A stretch of DNA of 64,000 nt from contig CAYNKA010000001.1 of NCBI GenBank assembly GCA_964397655.1, positions 310,001 through 374,000 on the forward strand. The letters run 5' to 3'. Positions 25,977 to 33,113 of this stretch are shown here, one piece after another. Numbering within the stretch: position 1 is the stretch's first letter; each line of letters opens with the position of its first letter. A program made the position numbers and the translations under genes. Below the pieces are notes generated by a model. The model was not told the origin of the DNA and searched no databases. It worked only from the letters and a program-made list of their open reading frames with translations. This DNA is from CAYNKA01 sp964397655 (lineage in GTDB: Bacteria; Spirochaetota; Spirochaetia; DTKZ01).

Positions 25977-26552
25977 TCAATTCTCGGCTCCGATGGTCAG
26001 GAAGTATCTGTGCACGCGAAGATCGCCGGTCAATTCCGGATGAAAGGTGCATGCCAGGAGGTTGCCCTGCCTGACGAGAACGGGCCGGCCCTCGTATTCG
26101 GCGAGGATCGCCACCCCGTCCCGCACTCCCGCGATGACGGGCGCCCTAATGAAGATGCCGCGCAACGGTATTTCCCCGATCACGGGACACGGAATGTCGG
26201 CTTCGAAGCTCTCTATCTGCCTCCCGTAGGCGTTCCGCTTCACCTCGATGTCCATGAGACCTATCCGGACCTGATCGCTGCCTACGATGCTCTTCGCGAG
26301 AAGGATCGCCCCGGCGCAGGTTCCGAAGACGGGCTTGCCTTCCTTGGCGAATTCCGCCATCGGTTCCAGCATTTCGTACCGATCGAGCAGCTTGCCGATC
26401 GTCGTGCTTTCGCCTCCCGGAATGATGAGACCGTCGAGTCCTTCCAGATCCTTCGTTTCCCTGACTTCCACGGCGTCCACCCCGGCGGCTCGGACGGCTT
26501 CGATATGTTTCGAGAAGTCTCCCTGTATCGCGAGTACTCCGACCGTCTTCAT
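25977..26552 (-). CDS. pdxT: Pyridoxal 5'-phosphate synthase glutaminase subunit
   Basis: A protein of 191 residues. Class I glutamine amidotransferase features are GVLAIQGDFSKH at the N-terminus, PGGESTTIGKLL, the nucleophile in FGTCAGAILLA (Cys79 region) and the His/Glu pair in FHPELTGD. It supplies ammonia to PdxS. It starts seven bases after pdxS. An in-frame upstream ATG at 26603 would lie inside pdxS and is rejected. Confidence 0.95.
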   Translation of the reverse strand: MKTVGVLAIQGDFSKHIEAVRAAGVDAVEVRETKDLEGLDGLIIPGGESTTIGKLLDRYEMLEPMAEFAKEGKPVFGTCAGAILLAKSIVGSDQVRIGLMDIEVKRNAYGRQIESFEADIPCPVIGEIPLRGIFIRAPVIAGVRDGVAILAEYEGRPVLVRQGNLLACTFHPELTGDLRVHRYFLTIGAEN

Positions 26553-26559
26553 GGTGCGG

Positions 26560-27465
26560 TCACCAGCCGCGGACCGCGAGCTGCTGCGCCTCCGGCAGTT
26601 CACGTGCGCTCGTTCCGAACATGGCTTCGCCCAGATCCGTGGATATTTCCGCGAGTTTTTTCGGGTCCTTGTAATAGGTCACCGCTTCCACGATAGCCTT
26701 CGCCCTGCGCGCGGGGTTCTTGGACTTGAAGATCCCGGAGCCAACGAAGACCGCCTCGGCGCCCAAGTGCATCATGAGGGCCGCGTCCGCGGGCGTTGCG
26801 ATTCCGCCAGCAGAAAAATTCGGCACCGGGAGTTTCCCGGTCTTCGCGACTTCGAGCACCAGCTCGAACGGCGCTCCGAGTTCCTTCGCCTCGGTCATGA
26901 GCTCCTCCGTGGGAAGGTTCTGGAGCTTCCTGACCTCGTCCATGACCGTCCTCATGTGGCGGACCGCCTCGACGATGTCCCCCGTCCCGGCCTCGCCCTT
27001 GGTCCGGATCATGGCCGCGCCCTCGCCTATCCGCCGAAGCGCCTCGCCGAGATTCCTGCATCCGCATACGAAGGGTACCTTGAAATCGTGCTTGTACACA
27101 TGGAAACGATCGTCCGCTGGCGTAAGAACCTCGCTTTCATCGATGAAATCGACGTTGAGCGCCTCGAGTATCTGGGCTTCCACGAAATGACCGATTCTGC
27201 ACTTCGCCATGACCGGTATGCTCACGGCTTCCTGGATTTCCTTGATGAGCTTCGGGTCAGACATCCTTGCGACGCCGCCCTGAGTCCGGATATCGGCCGG
27301 GACCCTTTCCAGGGCCATGACCGCGGCCGCGCCAGCCTCTTCCGCGATCTTCGCCTGTTCGGCGTTCACCACGTCCATGATGACCCCGCCCTTGAGCATT
27401 TCAGCGAGACCGACCTTGTTTCGCCAAGTTGATTTTTGTTTTTCCGACCATAGGATATCGCTCAT
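26560..27465 (-). CDS. pdxS: Pyridoxal 5'-phosphate synthase lyase subunit
   Basis: A protein of 301 residues, near-identical in layout to known PdxS. It has GGVIMDVVNAEQAKIAEEAGA, the active-site lysines in VMAKCRIGHF and RTKGEAGTGDI, and FSAGGIATPADAALMM. It builds PLP from ribose-5-phosphate, glyceraldehyde-3-phosphate and ammonia. The start at 27465 is fixed by GGAGGAACGGGA. This is the deoxyxylulose-independent B6 route. Confidence 0.96.
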   Translation of the reverse strand: MSDILWSEKQKSTWRNKVGLAEMLKGGVIMDVVNAEQAKIAEEAGAAAVMALERVPADIRTQGGVARMSDPKLIKEIQEAVSIPVMAKCRIGHFVEAQILEALNVDFIDESEVLTPADDRFHVYKHDFKVPFVCGCRNLGEALRRIGEGAAMIRTKGEAGTGDIVEAVRHMRTVMDEVRKLQNLPTEELMTEAKELGAPFELVLEVAKTGKLPVPNFSAGGIATPADAALMMHLGAEAVFVGSGIFKSKNPARRAKAIVEAVTYYKDPKKLAEISTDLGEAMFGTSARELPEAQQLAVRGW

Positions 27466-27487
27466 TCCCGTTCCTCCAGCATCAAGA

Positions 27488-27516
27488 AAATAGAACGTAA
27501 TCCTCATCTTGGTCAA
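27488..27516 (-). promoter_or_regulatory. Promoter of pdxS-pdxT-ispH
   Basis: Minus strand: TTGACC (27516-27511), 17-bp spacer, CTATTT (27493-27488); a one-base shift gives TATTTT. The inferred start is about 15 bases before the pdxS codon. Confidence 0.5.
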
Positions 27517-27537
27517 GCATTCGATTCTTTGATTTCC

Positions 27538-27553
27538 TACCATTCCCATGGTA
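27538..27553. promoter_or_regulatory. Inverted repeat upstream of the pdxS promoter
   Basis: TACCAT-TCCC-ATGGTA is a perfect 6-bp inverted repeat 22 bases upstream of the -35 box of pdxS. It could be an operator for an unseen regulator; no copy was noticed elsewhere. Confidence 0.3.
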
Positions 27554-27680
27554 TCCGTAAAGTATTCATTTTATATTTTATTCCCTAATAAAGGTCCTTA
27601 AGCCGCGTTTGCGGTTCTCTCCGCATTCTCACGTTCACCTTTTTCCCCCGATCATCAACCATTTCATCATCCATTTCATA

Positions 27681-27709
27681 TTGACAGTTTCGGGAAAAAC
27701 CGATATAGT
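27681..27709 (+). promoter_or_regulatory. Strong promoter of the tRNA-Asp/tRNA-Pro operon
   Basis: TTGACA (27681-27686), 17-bp spacer, TATAGT (27704-27709), 13 bases before tRNA-Asp. It is the best match to consensus in the host part of the window. The stretch 27554-27680 before it shows nothing else I can support. Confidence 0.75.
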
Positions 27710-27722
27710 GCATCACCGAAAC

Positions 27723-27796
27723 GGGGGCGTGGCGAAGCTGGTTATCGCGCTGGCCTGTCAAGCCGGAGATCGCGGGTTCAAGCCCCGTCGCTCCCG
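27723..27796 (+). tRNA. tRNA-Asp (anticodon GTC)
   Basis: A full cloverleaf of 74 bases. The acceptor GGGGGCG pairs with CGCTCCC with one G-T. The anticodon arm is CTGGC-CTGTCAA-GCCGG, which places GTC at 34-36, and the T-loop is TTCAAGC. CCA is not encoded. It is the first gene of a two-tRNA transcript. Confidence 0.96.
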
Positions 27797-27830
27797 TTTC
27801 CCCCTCTCCGCCAGCGAGGGGTTTTTTTTT

Positions 27831-27904
27831 CGGGCTGTAGCGCAGTGGCTTAGCGCGCTTGGTTCGGGACCAAGAAGTCGGCGGTTCAAATCCGCCCAGC
27901 CCGA
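27831..27904 (+). tRNA. tRNA-Pro (anticodon CGG), prophage insertion site
   Basis: A 74-base cloverleaf. CGGGCTG pairs with CAGCCCG, and the anticodon arm is CTTGG-TTCGGGA-CCAAG, giving CGG. The 42 bases from 27863 to the 3' end are repeated exactly at 57165-57206. The prophage therefore entered here and restored the gene with its own copy of the 3' half. The replacement terminator is phage-derived. Confidence 0.96.
27863..27904 (+). repeat. attL core, 42-bp direct repeat
   Basis: The left copy spans the anticodon loop to the discriminator base of tRNA-Pro. Identity with 57165-57206 is 42 of 42; the flanking bases differ on both sides (GG versus AC upstream, TA versus CC downstream). Confidence 0.95.
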
Positions 27905-27937
27905 TAATAAATGCTTACAGCTAAAAGCGTTGTAAAG

Positions 27938-27964
27938 AGGCCGTTCCGCAAGGACGGCCTTTTT
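27938..27964 (+). terminator. Phage-borne terminator behind tRNA-Pro
   Basis: AGGCCGT (27938-27944) pairs with ACGGCCT (27954-27960) and five T follow. It lies inside attL, so the phage brings a substitute for the host terminator that integration moved to 57215-57247. Confidence 0.8.
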
Positions 27965-27979
27965 ATTGTCAGTAGATAT

Positions 27980-27994
27980 AAATTAGATACTTTT
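27980..27994. repeat. Left arm-type integrase site
   Basis: AAATTAGATACTTTT is identical to 57044-57058 at the other prophage end. It lies between attL and the integrase gene, where arm-type sites are expected. Confidence 0.6.
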
Positions 27995-28032
27995 TCTTGC
28001 ATTTTTTCCGTCTCGGGCCTATCATTTTCGAT

Positions 28033-29193
28033 ATGAGCGGGACGCTGATCGTCAACGGAATCGAATATCACTGGTGGCCGAAGCCGACCATGAATCATCC
28101 GAAGCGGATCTGGTATGTCTGGTGGATCGAGAACGGACGGAAGATCTCGAGATCGACGAAGAAGCGCCTGAAGCACGAAGCCCAGGACGTCGTCAAATCG
28201 TGGTCTTCCGCTCCAGGTCGGAAAACCACGTTCGCGGAATGCACGAAGGGCTTTTTCGATCCTGATGGACCGTTCTTATCATGGAAGCCGAAATCGAGTG
28301 TTAATACGGTCTACCAGCATAAGTACAATCTCGAGAGGATCCTGGTGAACTGGTACGGAAAGGCGAACCCTCGAAACATAACCGCTCCGGATCTCGAGAA
28401 ACGTCTCAGGGACTACCGGAAAAGCAACGGAGATCCCCTCTCCTCCTCATCCAAGAACAGCGTCATCAATACCGCTCGGATCGTGCTGTCCGATCTCAAA
28501 CGAGCCCATATCATCGACGAACTGCCTGAATTCCATCGTCCTGAGGATGATTCGGAAAGAAAGGATCCTCTCCTTGCAGCTGATATTGAAAAGCTATGGC
28601 CGAAGGACCGTGACAAGATCATTCAGGTCTGGGGCGGGGATCCGTACGCTCCCATGTTTGCGCTCATGGCGCTTCTCGGGCTGCATTCGGGGATGCGTCC
28701 GTCTGAGATCCGCGCCTTCCACGGGGACCAGATTTTCCCAGATTACGGCTGCATCCTCATATCGAGGATGGTCACGACGAGCGAAGAGCTTTCGCCGGTG
28801 CTGAAAAAGCGTTCCTCAGACAATCCCGGAGCTCGCTGGGCGGTCGTACCGGAATCGACGATGAAAGCCCTCGTCGCATGGGCCGGCGATGAGAAAGGCC
28901 CGTTATTTCTTTACCGTGACAAATTCGTGAAGCGGGATTATTTCCAGCGCCGCTTCGCCCTCGCGGTCCAAACCGCGGAGATCGACACGACGAAACGATG
29001 GATCACGACCTATTCCCTGAGGTACACCTATCGATCGAGAGTCGAAGGCTGGATGCCGGATACGACGATTCGCGATACCATGGGACACCGGTCGGAGGAA
29101 ATGAGCAGGCTTTATCTCCATGCGATCCCGGAGCAGGTCAAGGCGCTCCAGGTCCAGCGGCCGAACGTGGAAAACATCTGGAAGGCATCATAG
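28033..29193 (+). CDS. int: Phage integrase, tyrosine recombinase
   Basis: A protein of 386 residues from the ATG at 28033; a TTG at 27997 is an alternative, and neither has a strong ribosome site. The N-terminal arm/core-binding part is rich in W, K and R. The catalytic part shows Arg I in SGMRPSEIRAF, Arg II in TTYSLRYTYRS, GH in MGHRSEEM and the nucleophile in SRLYLHAI. The usual His of the HxxR box is Tyr here (YSLR), a tolerated but less common variant. It catalyses integration at tRNA-Pro. Confidence 0.9.
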   Translation: MSGTLIVNGIEYHWWPKPTMNHPKRIWYVWWIENGRKISRSTKKRLKHEAQDVVKSWSSAPGRKTTFAECTKGFFDPDGPFLSWKPKSSVNTVYQHKYNLERILVNWYGKANPRNITAPDLEKRLRDYRKSNGDPLSSSSKNSVINTARIVLSDLKRAHIIDELPEFHRPEDDSERKDPLLAADIEKLWPKDRDKIIQVWGGDPYAPMFALMALLGLHSGMRPSEIRAFHGDQIFPDYGCILISRMVTTSEELSPVLKKRSSDNPGARWAVVPESTMKALVAWAGDEKGPLFLYRDKFVKRDYFQRRFALAVQTAEIDTTKRWITTYSLRYTYRSRVEGWMPDTTIRDTMGHRSEEMSRLYLHAIPEQVKALQVQRPNVENIWKAS

Positions 29194-29195
29194 AA

Positions 29196-29675
29196 TTACC
29201 AGCTTGTGTTATAAGATTGAATAAACGATTTATATTCTCCAGAGAGTTTCTTGATAAAATCGTTATACGCAGGAACCTCAGATTCAATTAAGGGAATGCG
29301 CTTATAAAATTCATCGAATTTATGAGGATCATAAAAGGCTAATTTTGCCCGTTTATCTTTGACTTCTATGGTGAAGTTGAATTCCAAGTCTATATATTTT
29401 CTAAAATCACCTTCCATCCCAAAACCGGGCTTCTTGTATTCCATGGTCGCAATACCCTTTCCGATGATTACGCCATAATCCTCATGGCTATATTCGACGA
29501 CCGATTTTGCAGATCTGAATGTCTGAGCTATCCAGATATTCGATAACACAAAAAGTTCTTTTTTATTATGATTCAAATCCACAATTTCATTAATTTTTTC
29601 GATAGTTGCATATTTCGATGTCATACAGGAAAGAATTAAAAAAGAAAAAATAAAGAGGATAAATATTTTTTTCAT
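29196..29675 (-). CDS. Exported lipoprotein with DUF4468-like domain
   Basis: A protein of 159 residues. The start at 29675 has AGGAGTG upstream. Its lipoprotein signal is MKKIFILFIFSFLILSC, with Cys17. The core IWIAQTFRSAKSVVEYSHEDYGVIIGKGIATMEY resembles the DUF4468/TBP-like-fold proteins of cell-envelope lipoproteins. It is AT-rich, reverse to the late genes, and sits between integrase and repressor with its own promoter. This is the classic position of a lysogenic conversion gene. The function is unknown; surface modification or superinfection exclusion is inference. Confidence 0.75.
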   Translation of the reverse strand: MKKIFILFIFSFLILSCMTSKYATIEKINEIVDLNHNKKELFVLSNIWIAQTFRSAKSVVEYSHEDYGVIIGKGIATMEYKKPGFGMEGDFRKYIDLEFNFTIEVKDKRAKLAFYDPHKFDEFYKRIPLIESEVPAYNDFIKKLSGEYKSFIQSYNTSW

Positions 29676-29703
29676 ATTTTCACTCCTAAAATTATTTCTC
29701 AAA

Positions 29704-29731
29704 TTATTATCCCAGATTATGCTTAATGCAA
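29704..29731 (-). promoter_or_regulatory. Promoter of the prophage lipoprotein gene
   Basis: Minus strand: TTGCAT (29731-29726), 16-bp spacer, TAATAA (29709-29704), 29 bases before the ATG. It implies expression from the lysogen independent of the repressor gene. Confidence 0.45.
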
Positions 29732-29795
29732 GAAATAAAAATGAAAAGGCTAAACATTTATTGAAATCTTACGAAATTATGATACTGAGGAAAAG

Positions 29796-30179
29796 TTAAG
29801 ATCCTTCTGCCACGAATCCATCCATAAGATGAGTATCTTGCTTTACAGTTGTCTTCACCATTTGCTTAATAATTAATTGAAGCGCAGAAACATTTTTTTC
29901 GTCAAGAAGATTCAGATCTTCTAAGATTTCCGCTTTATTCCCAGATGGGTTAGGAAAGTATTTTATTTCATTTGTTTCTCCGGTGACTAAATACTCAACG
30001 GTTGTCCCTAATGCTTTGGCAATAGTTACCGCAATATCTGCTCGCGGTAATACTCTTCTTCGTCGCCACGTATTGTAAGTCGATCTTGAGATTTTTGATC
30101 CAAATAAATTCGTGAGAAAATCCTCAATTGTTGTATTTTGCGACTTGACCGCTAATCTCACTCTATCGAAAAAGTCCAT
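29796..30179 (-). CDS. CI-like phage repressor
   Basis: A protein of 127 residues. The N-terminal helix-turn-helix, with SRSTYNTWRRRRVLPRADIA and ALGTTVEYLVTGE, matches the phage CI-repressor HTH family. The C-terminal part (VSALQLIIKQMV) is short, with no S24 peptidase domain. Repressor release is therefore unlikely to be by RecA-stimulated self-cleavage. A perfect TATAAT box abuts the ATG, so either the mRNA is leaderless or translation starts further in. It is divergent from the early operon. Confidence 0.82.
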   Translation of the reverse strand: MDFFDRVRLAVKSQNTTIEDFLTNLFGSKISRSTYNTWRRRRVLPRADIAVTIAKALGTTVEYLVTGETNEIKYFPNPSGNKAEILEDLNLLDEKNVSALQLIIKQMVKTTVKQDTHLMDGFVAEGS

Positions 30180-30197
30180 ATTATAATTATCGAATAT

Positions 30198-30238
30198 AAA
30201 AGTATCAAAAGGAATACTTTTTTTCTTGACAAAAGTAT
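30198..30238. promoter_or_regulatory. Repressor operator region
   Basis: AAAAGTAT (30198-30205) and ATACTTTT (30214-30221) form a perfect inverted repeat with an 8-base centre. A third half-site AAAAGTAT lies at 30231-30238, touching the -35 box of the rightward promoter. Confidence 0.55.
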
Positions 30239-30255
30239 CCGTATGAGCATATTAT
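30226..30255 (+). promoter_or_regulatory. Early rightward promoter (PR-like)
   Basis: TTGACA (30226-30231), 18-bp spacer, TATTAT (30250-30255), 16 bases before the ATG at 30272. It is overlapped by a repressor half-site, as expected of a lytic promoter. Confidence 0.65.
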
Positions 30256-30271
30256 TCTTTAGGGTATTCAT

Positions 30272-30496
30272 ATGAACACTTTGGCAAAGAATATAAAAAT
30301 TCCTTGGGATAGAGACGAAGAAGAAAGATTTAAGTCCTATCTTAAACGTGAAGGAAAAAAGGCTGGTCCATTTGTTCGCGTCCTCCTTCTTCGTGAAATG
30401 GAAAGGTCGGATCTGCTGGAAAGCGGAAAGACTCAAATCGATCTGGATGCAATCCGTTCACTTTCCGGAAAAGCTGAAAAAGAGGTGTTGTCATGA
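30272..30496 (+). CDS. Small early protein, possible DNA-binding (Cro position)
   Basis: A charged protein of 74 residues and the first gene of the early transcript; AGGG precedes the ATG. KIPWDRDEEERFKSYLKREG, followed by a helix rich in E, R and L, could be a ribbon-helix-helix-like regulator, but no family motif is certain. It overlaps the next gene by four bases. The position is that of Cro or another early regulator. Confidence 0.6.
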   Translation: MNTLAKNIKIPWDRDEEERFKSYLKREGKKAGPFVRVLLLREMERSDLLESGKTQIDLDAIRSLSGKAEKEVLS

Positions 30497-30693
30497 TTCC
30501 TCGCTATTACACGACGGCCGAGGTGGCGGATATCTGTCGGGTGAAACCGAACACAGTGCGGATATGGCGGATGAAAGGAAAACTCAAGGTCGCGGGCCAC
30601 ACGGTCGGAGGGCTTCCGCTTCATCTCCTTGAGGATTTTATTCATACCGTTCCCGATTCGGATGCATCGGAAAAAGGAGAAGACCATGCTTAA
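30493..30693 (+). CDS. Excisionase-like MerR/HTH_17 DNA-binding protein
   Basis: A protein of 66 residues. YYTTAEVADICRVKPNTVRIWRMKGKL is a winged helix-turn-helix of the HTH_17/excisionase type. Overlaps on both sides place it in the early operon. The likely role is recombination directionality factor for the integrase or a transcription regulator. Confidence 0.75.
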   Translation: MIPRYYTTAEVADICRVKPNTVRIWRMKGKLKVAGHTVGGLPLHLLEDFIHTVPDSDASEKGEDHA

Positions 30694-30832
30694 GGAAATA
30701 CGATCGAGCTTTACTCCGATCCTGAGACGACCAAGTCTTTTCGATGGTCCCCAGGGAGCGGTTATCTTCGGTCTGCTCGTCGCGCTGGTATCTTCTTGGA
30801 TTTTTATCCTGTTGGCGCTTTATGCCCGCTGA
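30686..30832 (+). CDS. Small single-span membrane protein
   Basis: A protein of 48 residues with GGAG seven bases before the ATG. A basic N-terminus (MLKEIRSSFTPILRR) is followed by one membrane helix, GAVIFGLLVALVSSWIFILLALY. It overlaps both neighbours, which supports real translation. The function is unknown; small early membrane proteins of phages often affect superinfection or host envelope. Confidence 0.5.
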   Translation: MLKEIRSSFTPILRRPSLFDGPQGAVIFGLLVALVSSWIFILLALYAR

Positions 30833-31028
30833 CATCGCAATCATCGCCGAAAACGAGCTCCTTAAGCAAAAGGTCAAAGATCTGGAGCTCCGGATTTCGC
30901 TCATGAAAACGGAATCGATCCAGCGGGAGTTTTTCATGCTTTCGAAGGAAAGGGAACTTACAAAGCATATTCGGGACTGTCTTACGAATATCGAGTTTGT
31001 CCTGGAGAGTTTGAAAGCAAAGGAGTAG
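30822..31028 (+). CDS. Small coiled-coil early protein
   Basis: A protein of 68 residues, nearly all predicted helix with heptad-like spacing (IIAENELLKQKVKDLELRIS). The ATG overlaps the preceding stop region. No family is recognised. It is soluble and acidic/basic mixed, and may oligomerise. Confidence 0.5.
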   Translation: MPADIAIIAENELLKQKVKDLELRISLMKTESIQREFFMLSKERELTKHIRDCLTNIEFVLESLKAKE

Positions 31029-31031
31029 GAA

Positions 31032-31892
31032 ATGAACAATCAGCAGATTCACGATACCTTGACGCTGCTCGTCGAACCTCCGAAGCCGTTCGCAATTATT
31101 CTCTCCGGAAAGAAGTCAAAAAAGGTGAACGGACTCTATGAGCCGGATACCGCGGAAATTGTAATCCATAACAAGAATTTCAATACCGACAATCTCCTCC
31201 TCTATACGGCCATTCACGAATACGCACATCACCTCATGTTTTCCCGCGGCCAGGTGAAATCCTGCAGGGCTCATACGACTCAATTCTGGGCGATCTATCA
31301 CTCGCTCATCAAGATCGCCAATGAAAAAGGATATATCGCCGATCCGTTTGCCCTTGATCCCGATCTCGTCGCGAAGGACAAAGAGATCAAGGAGATCAGG
31401 CGGAAGCAAATCGAGCTCCAGAAAGAGCTCGGTCGAAAGCTCCTCGAAATGAAAGGTCTCTGCAGCGAAAAAGAAGCCCGATTCGACGACTATCTCCAGC
31501 GAGTAGCCCGGATCCCGAAGAAGAGCGCTGCGGCCTCGCTAGCCCTCCAGCTCGAGCTCCCCGAGATCGACAACATGGTTCCCGAGGATGCAGAGCTTCT
31601 CTCTTCGCTCAAGGGAGATGATAGGTCCGAGGCGATCAGTAGGATTCGCGACGGAGAATCTACGGAGCAAATCGTCGCAGCCGTCCGTCAGCATAAATCT
31701 ATCGATCCCGCGGAAGATAACGAGGTACATGAGAAGGACGGCCCTGCGGAGCTCAAGAAAGAGCGGGGGCGAATAGTCAAGACAATCGACCGACTCCAGC
31801 TCCGCCTCGATGAGATCGACAAGACGCTCGAGCAGGATCCCCGAGATATGTTCACAGGCCAGGAAGCAGCTGAGGCTTCCGACGGCTCCTGA
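31032..31892 (+). CDS. Phage zinc metallopeptidase-like protein with coiled-coil tail
   Basis: A protein of 286 residues. The zincin motif IHEYAHH (His62, Glu63, His66) sits in a SprT/ImmA-like setting, followed by SRGQVKSCRAHTTQFW, which could provide the third ligand. Residues 115-286 are helical and charged, with a C-terminal coiled coil (KKERGRIVKTIDRLQLRLDEIDKTLEQ). The role could be cleavage of a host or repressor protein, as ImmA-type peptidases do for integrative elements. It has AGTAGGA as ribosome site. Confidence 0.65.
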   Translation: MNNQQIHDTLTLLVEPPKPFAIILSGKKSKKVNGLYEPDTAEIVIHNKNFNTDNLLLYTAIHEYAHHLMFSRGQVKSCRAHTTQFWAIYHSLIKIANEKGYIADPFALDPDLVAKDKEIKEIRRKQIELQKELGRKLLEMKGLCSEKEARFDDYLQRVARIPKKSAAASLALQLELPEIDNMVPEDAELLSSLKGDDRSEAISRIRDGESTEQIVAAVRQHKSIDPAEDNEVHEKDGPAELKKERGRIVKTIDRLQLRLDEIDKTLEQDPRDMFTGQEAAEASDGS

Positions 31893-32024
31893 TTGGTGAA
31901 TAGGCGGTCTCACCTGCCGCCTCGGTTTCGTTTTCGCCGAATGTCCGCCGGGAGACTCGTCCCGGAATTCGTCCAGCCGTCCGTCCGATGGGTTATTCCT
32001 TCCCGGAGGACGGGCGGCTTCTTT

Positions 32025-32109
32025 GGAAGCGTGGCCGAGAGGTTGAAGGCAGCGGTCTTGAAAACCGTAGGGGGTAGCAGCCCCGGGGGTTCGAATCCCT
32101 CCGCTTCCG
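32025..32109 (+). tRNA. tRNA-Ser (anticodon TGA), prophage-encoded
   Basis: 85 bases with a class II long variable arm. GGAAGCG pairs with CGCTTCC. The anticodon loop is CTTGAAA with TGA, and the T-loop is TTCGAAT. It lies inside the prophage early region, not in a host tRNA cluster. Confidence 0.93.
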
Positions 32110-32222
32110 GACGTTAGGTTCCCCCTAACGAAAAAGTTCCGACGTCGTGAGACGTCAGCGTCTCGTCCCCGAGGATCGAGGGTTTCTTCACCTCCTTTCC
32201 TCGGTTCTCGTGGGATTTCCTC

Positions 32223-32294
32223 GGTGGGGTTGAGCAGCGGCAGCTCGTCGGTCTCATAAGCCGATTGTCGATGGTTCGAGTCCATTCCCCGCCC
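32223..32294 (+). tRNA. tRNA-Met (anticodon CAT), prophage-encoded
   Basis: A complete 72-base cloverleaf. GGTGGGG pairs with CCCCGCC, the D-stem is GAGC/GCTC, the anticodon arm TCGGT-CTCATAA-GCCGA and the T-arm GATGG-TTCGAGT-CCATT. The 1-72 pair is Watson-Crick and the anticodon stem lacks three G-C pairs, so it is an elongator. A lysidine-modified tRNA-Ile2 is the alternative. The discriminator base C is unusual. Confidence 0.85.
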
Positions 32295-32438
32295 AAGCCC
32301 ATAGAAACGGCGCTATGCCCTGACCGTGTTACGGCCGGCGGGGAACGAGAGCGGAAATGTTGGTCCGGTGAAATACCCGATAAACGTACCGAATAGATCC
32401 GCGGGTAGGCCTCCTCCGGGAGGTACGACGGAGGTCAC

Positions 32439-33113
32439 ATGACGAAGAAAAAAGCGATCGAAGCGATCCGCGCGGAATGGCATCAGGAACCTCTCGAGGG
32501 ATTCAATCATGTATTCGGCGAGGGCTTCTATTCGGACGTCGAATACGGTGTTTTCTGGGACGACCTGGAGATCATCGTCGTATTCCGCGGAACGGATTCC
32601 TTCCTGAACGTGCTCCTCGATGTCGCTCTACCGTTCACCATGGAGGTCGATGGGGGCCGGATAAGTCGCGGCATCATGTTCGCGCTCTGGTCGATTCGCA
32701 ACGATGTGAGAAAGATCATCCACGAGGCCAGGCTGGAAGGAAAGCAGCTTTCGTTCGTGGGTCATTCCCTGGGCGGAGCCATCGCCGGATACTTCGCCTT
32801 CGATTATATCAAGTGGCTTCGTGGTCAGCTTCCGTCCGGGATCAACATCTTTTCGTTCAATTGTCCCAGGTGGTGCGACAAGGATTTTTCCCAGTCGTTC
32901 AATAAATCAGCCTTCTGCGGCAGTATTCATGTCAGAGGGGAGTGCATCGCTCTCACGGCAGTGCGTTATTGGCATCGCCGTGATCCCGTGAGTCACCTTC
33001 CCTTCCTCGGATGGGGCTTCGCTCACATGGGCAATTCAATCGCAATCGGAAAATCTGGGATCCCTCTTCCCCGTTATCACGACTTGGCCGCGCTGGAGGA
33101 ATCCGATGCCTGA
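32439..33113 (+). CDS. Class 3 (alpha/beta hydrolase) lipase-like protein
   Basis: A protein of 224 residues. The oxyanion strand IIVVFRGTDS lies near residue 45, the nucleophile elbow SFVGHSLGGAIAG has Ser110, and candidate Asp and His are in HRRDPVSH and RYHDL. This is the Lipase_3 pattern, with no signal peptide. It is unusual in the early half of a siphophage and could act on host membrane lipids during lysis, since a transglycosylase follows. GGAGGT precedes the ATG. Confidence 0.82.
   Translation: MTKKKAIEAIRAEWHQEPLEGFNHVFGEGFYSDVEYGVFWDDLEIIVVFRGTDSFLNVLLDVALPFTMEVDGGRISRGIMFALWSIRNDVRKIIHEARLEGKQLSFVGHSLGGAIAGYFAFDYIKWLRGQLPSGINIFSFNCPRWCDKDFSQSFNKSAFCGSIHVRGECIALTAVRYWHRRDPVSHLPFLGWGFAHMGNSIAIGKSGIPLPRYHDLAALEESDA

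Larger units (their letters stand above)
31893..32438. other. Non-coding prophage stretch with two tRNA genes and hairpins
   Basis: No supported protein gene lies here. It holds a hairpin at about 31903-31925, an imperfect long hairpin at about 31975-32019 ending CTTCTTT (possible terminator), tRNA-Ser, the small palindrome CGTTAGG-TTCCC-CCTAACG after it, and tRNA-Met. A further 144 bases with no clear feature lead to GACGGAGGT before the lipase gene. Confidence 0.6.

Noticed and set aside
27609..27935. Plus-strand frame across tRNA-Asp and tRNA-Pro
   Set aside because: It translates tRNA genes and their terminator; not a protein gene.
31539..32285. Minus-strand frame covering the prophage tRNA region
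   Set aside because: Runs through tRNA-Ser and tRNA-Met and the antisense of the metallopeptidase; no ribosome site.
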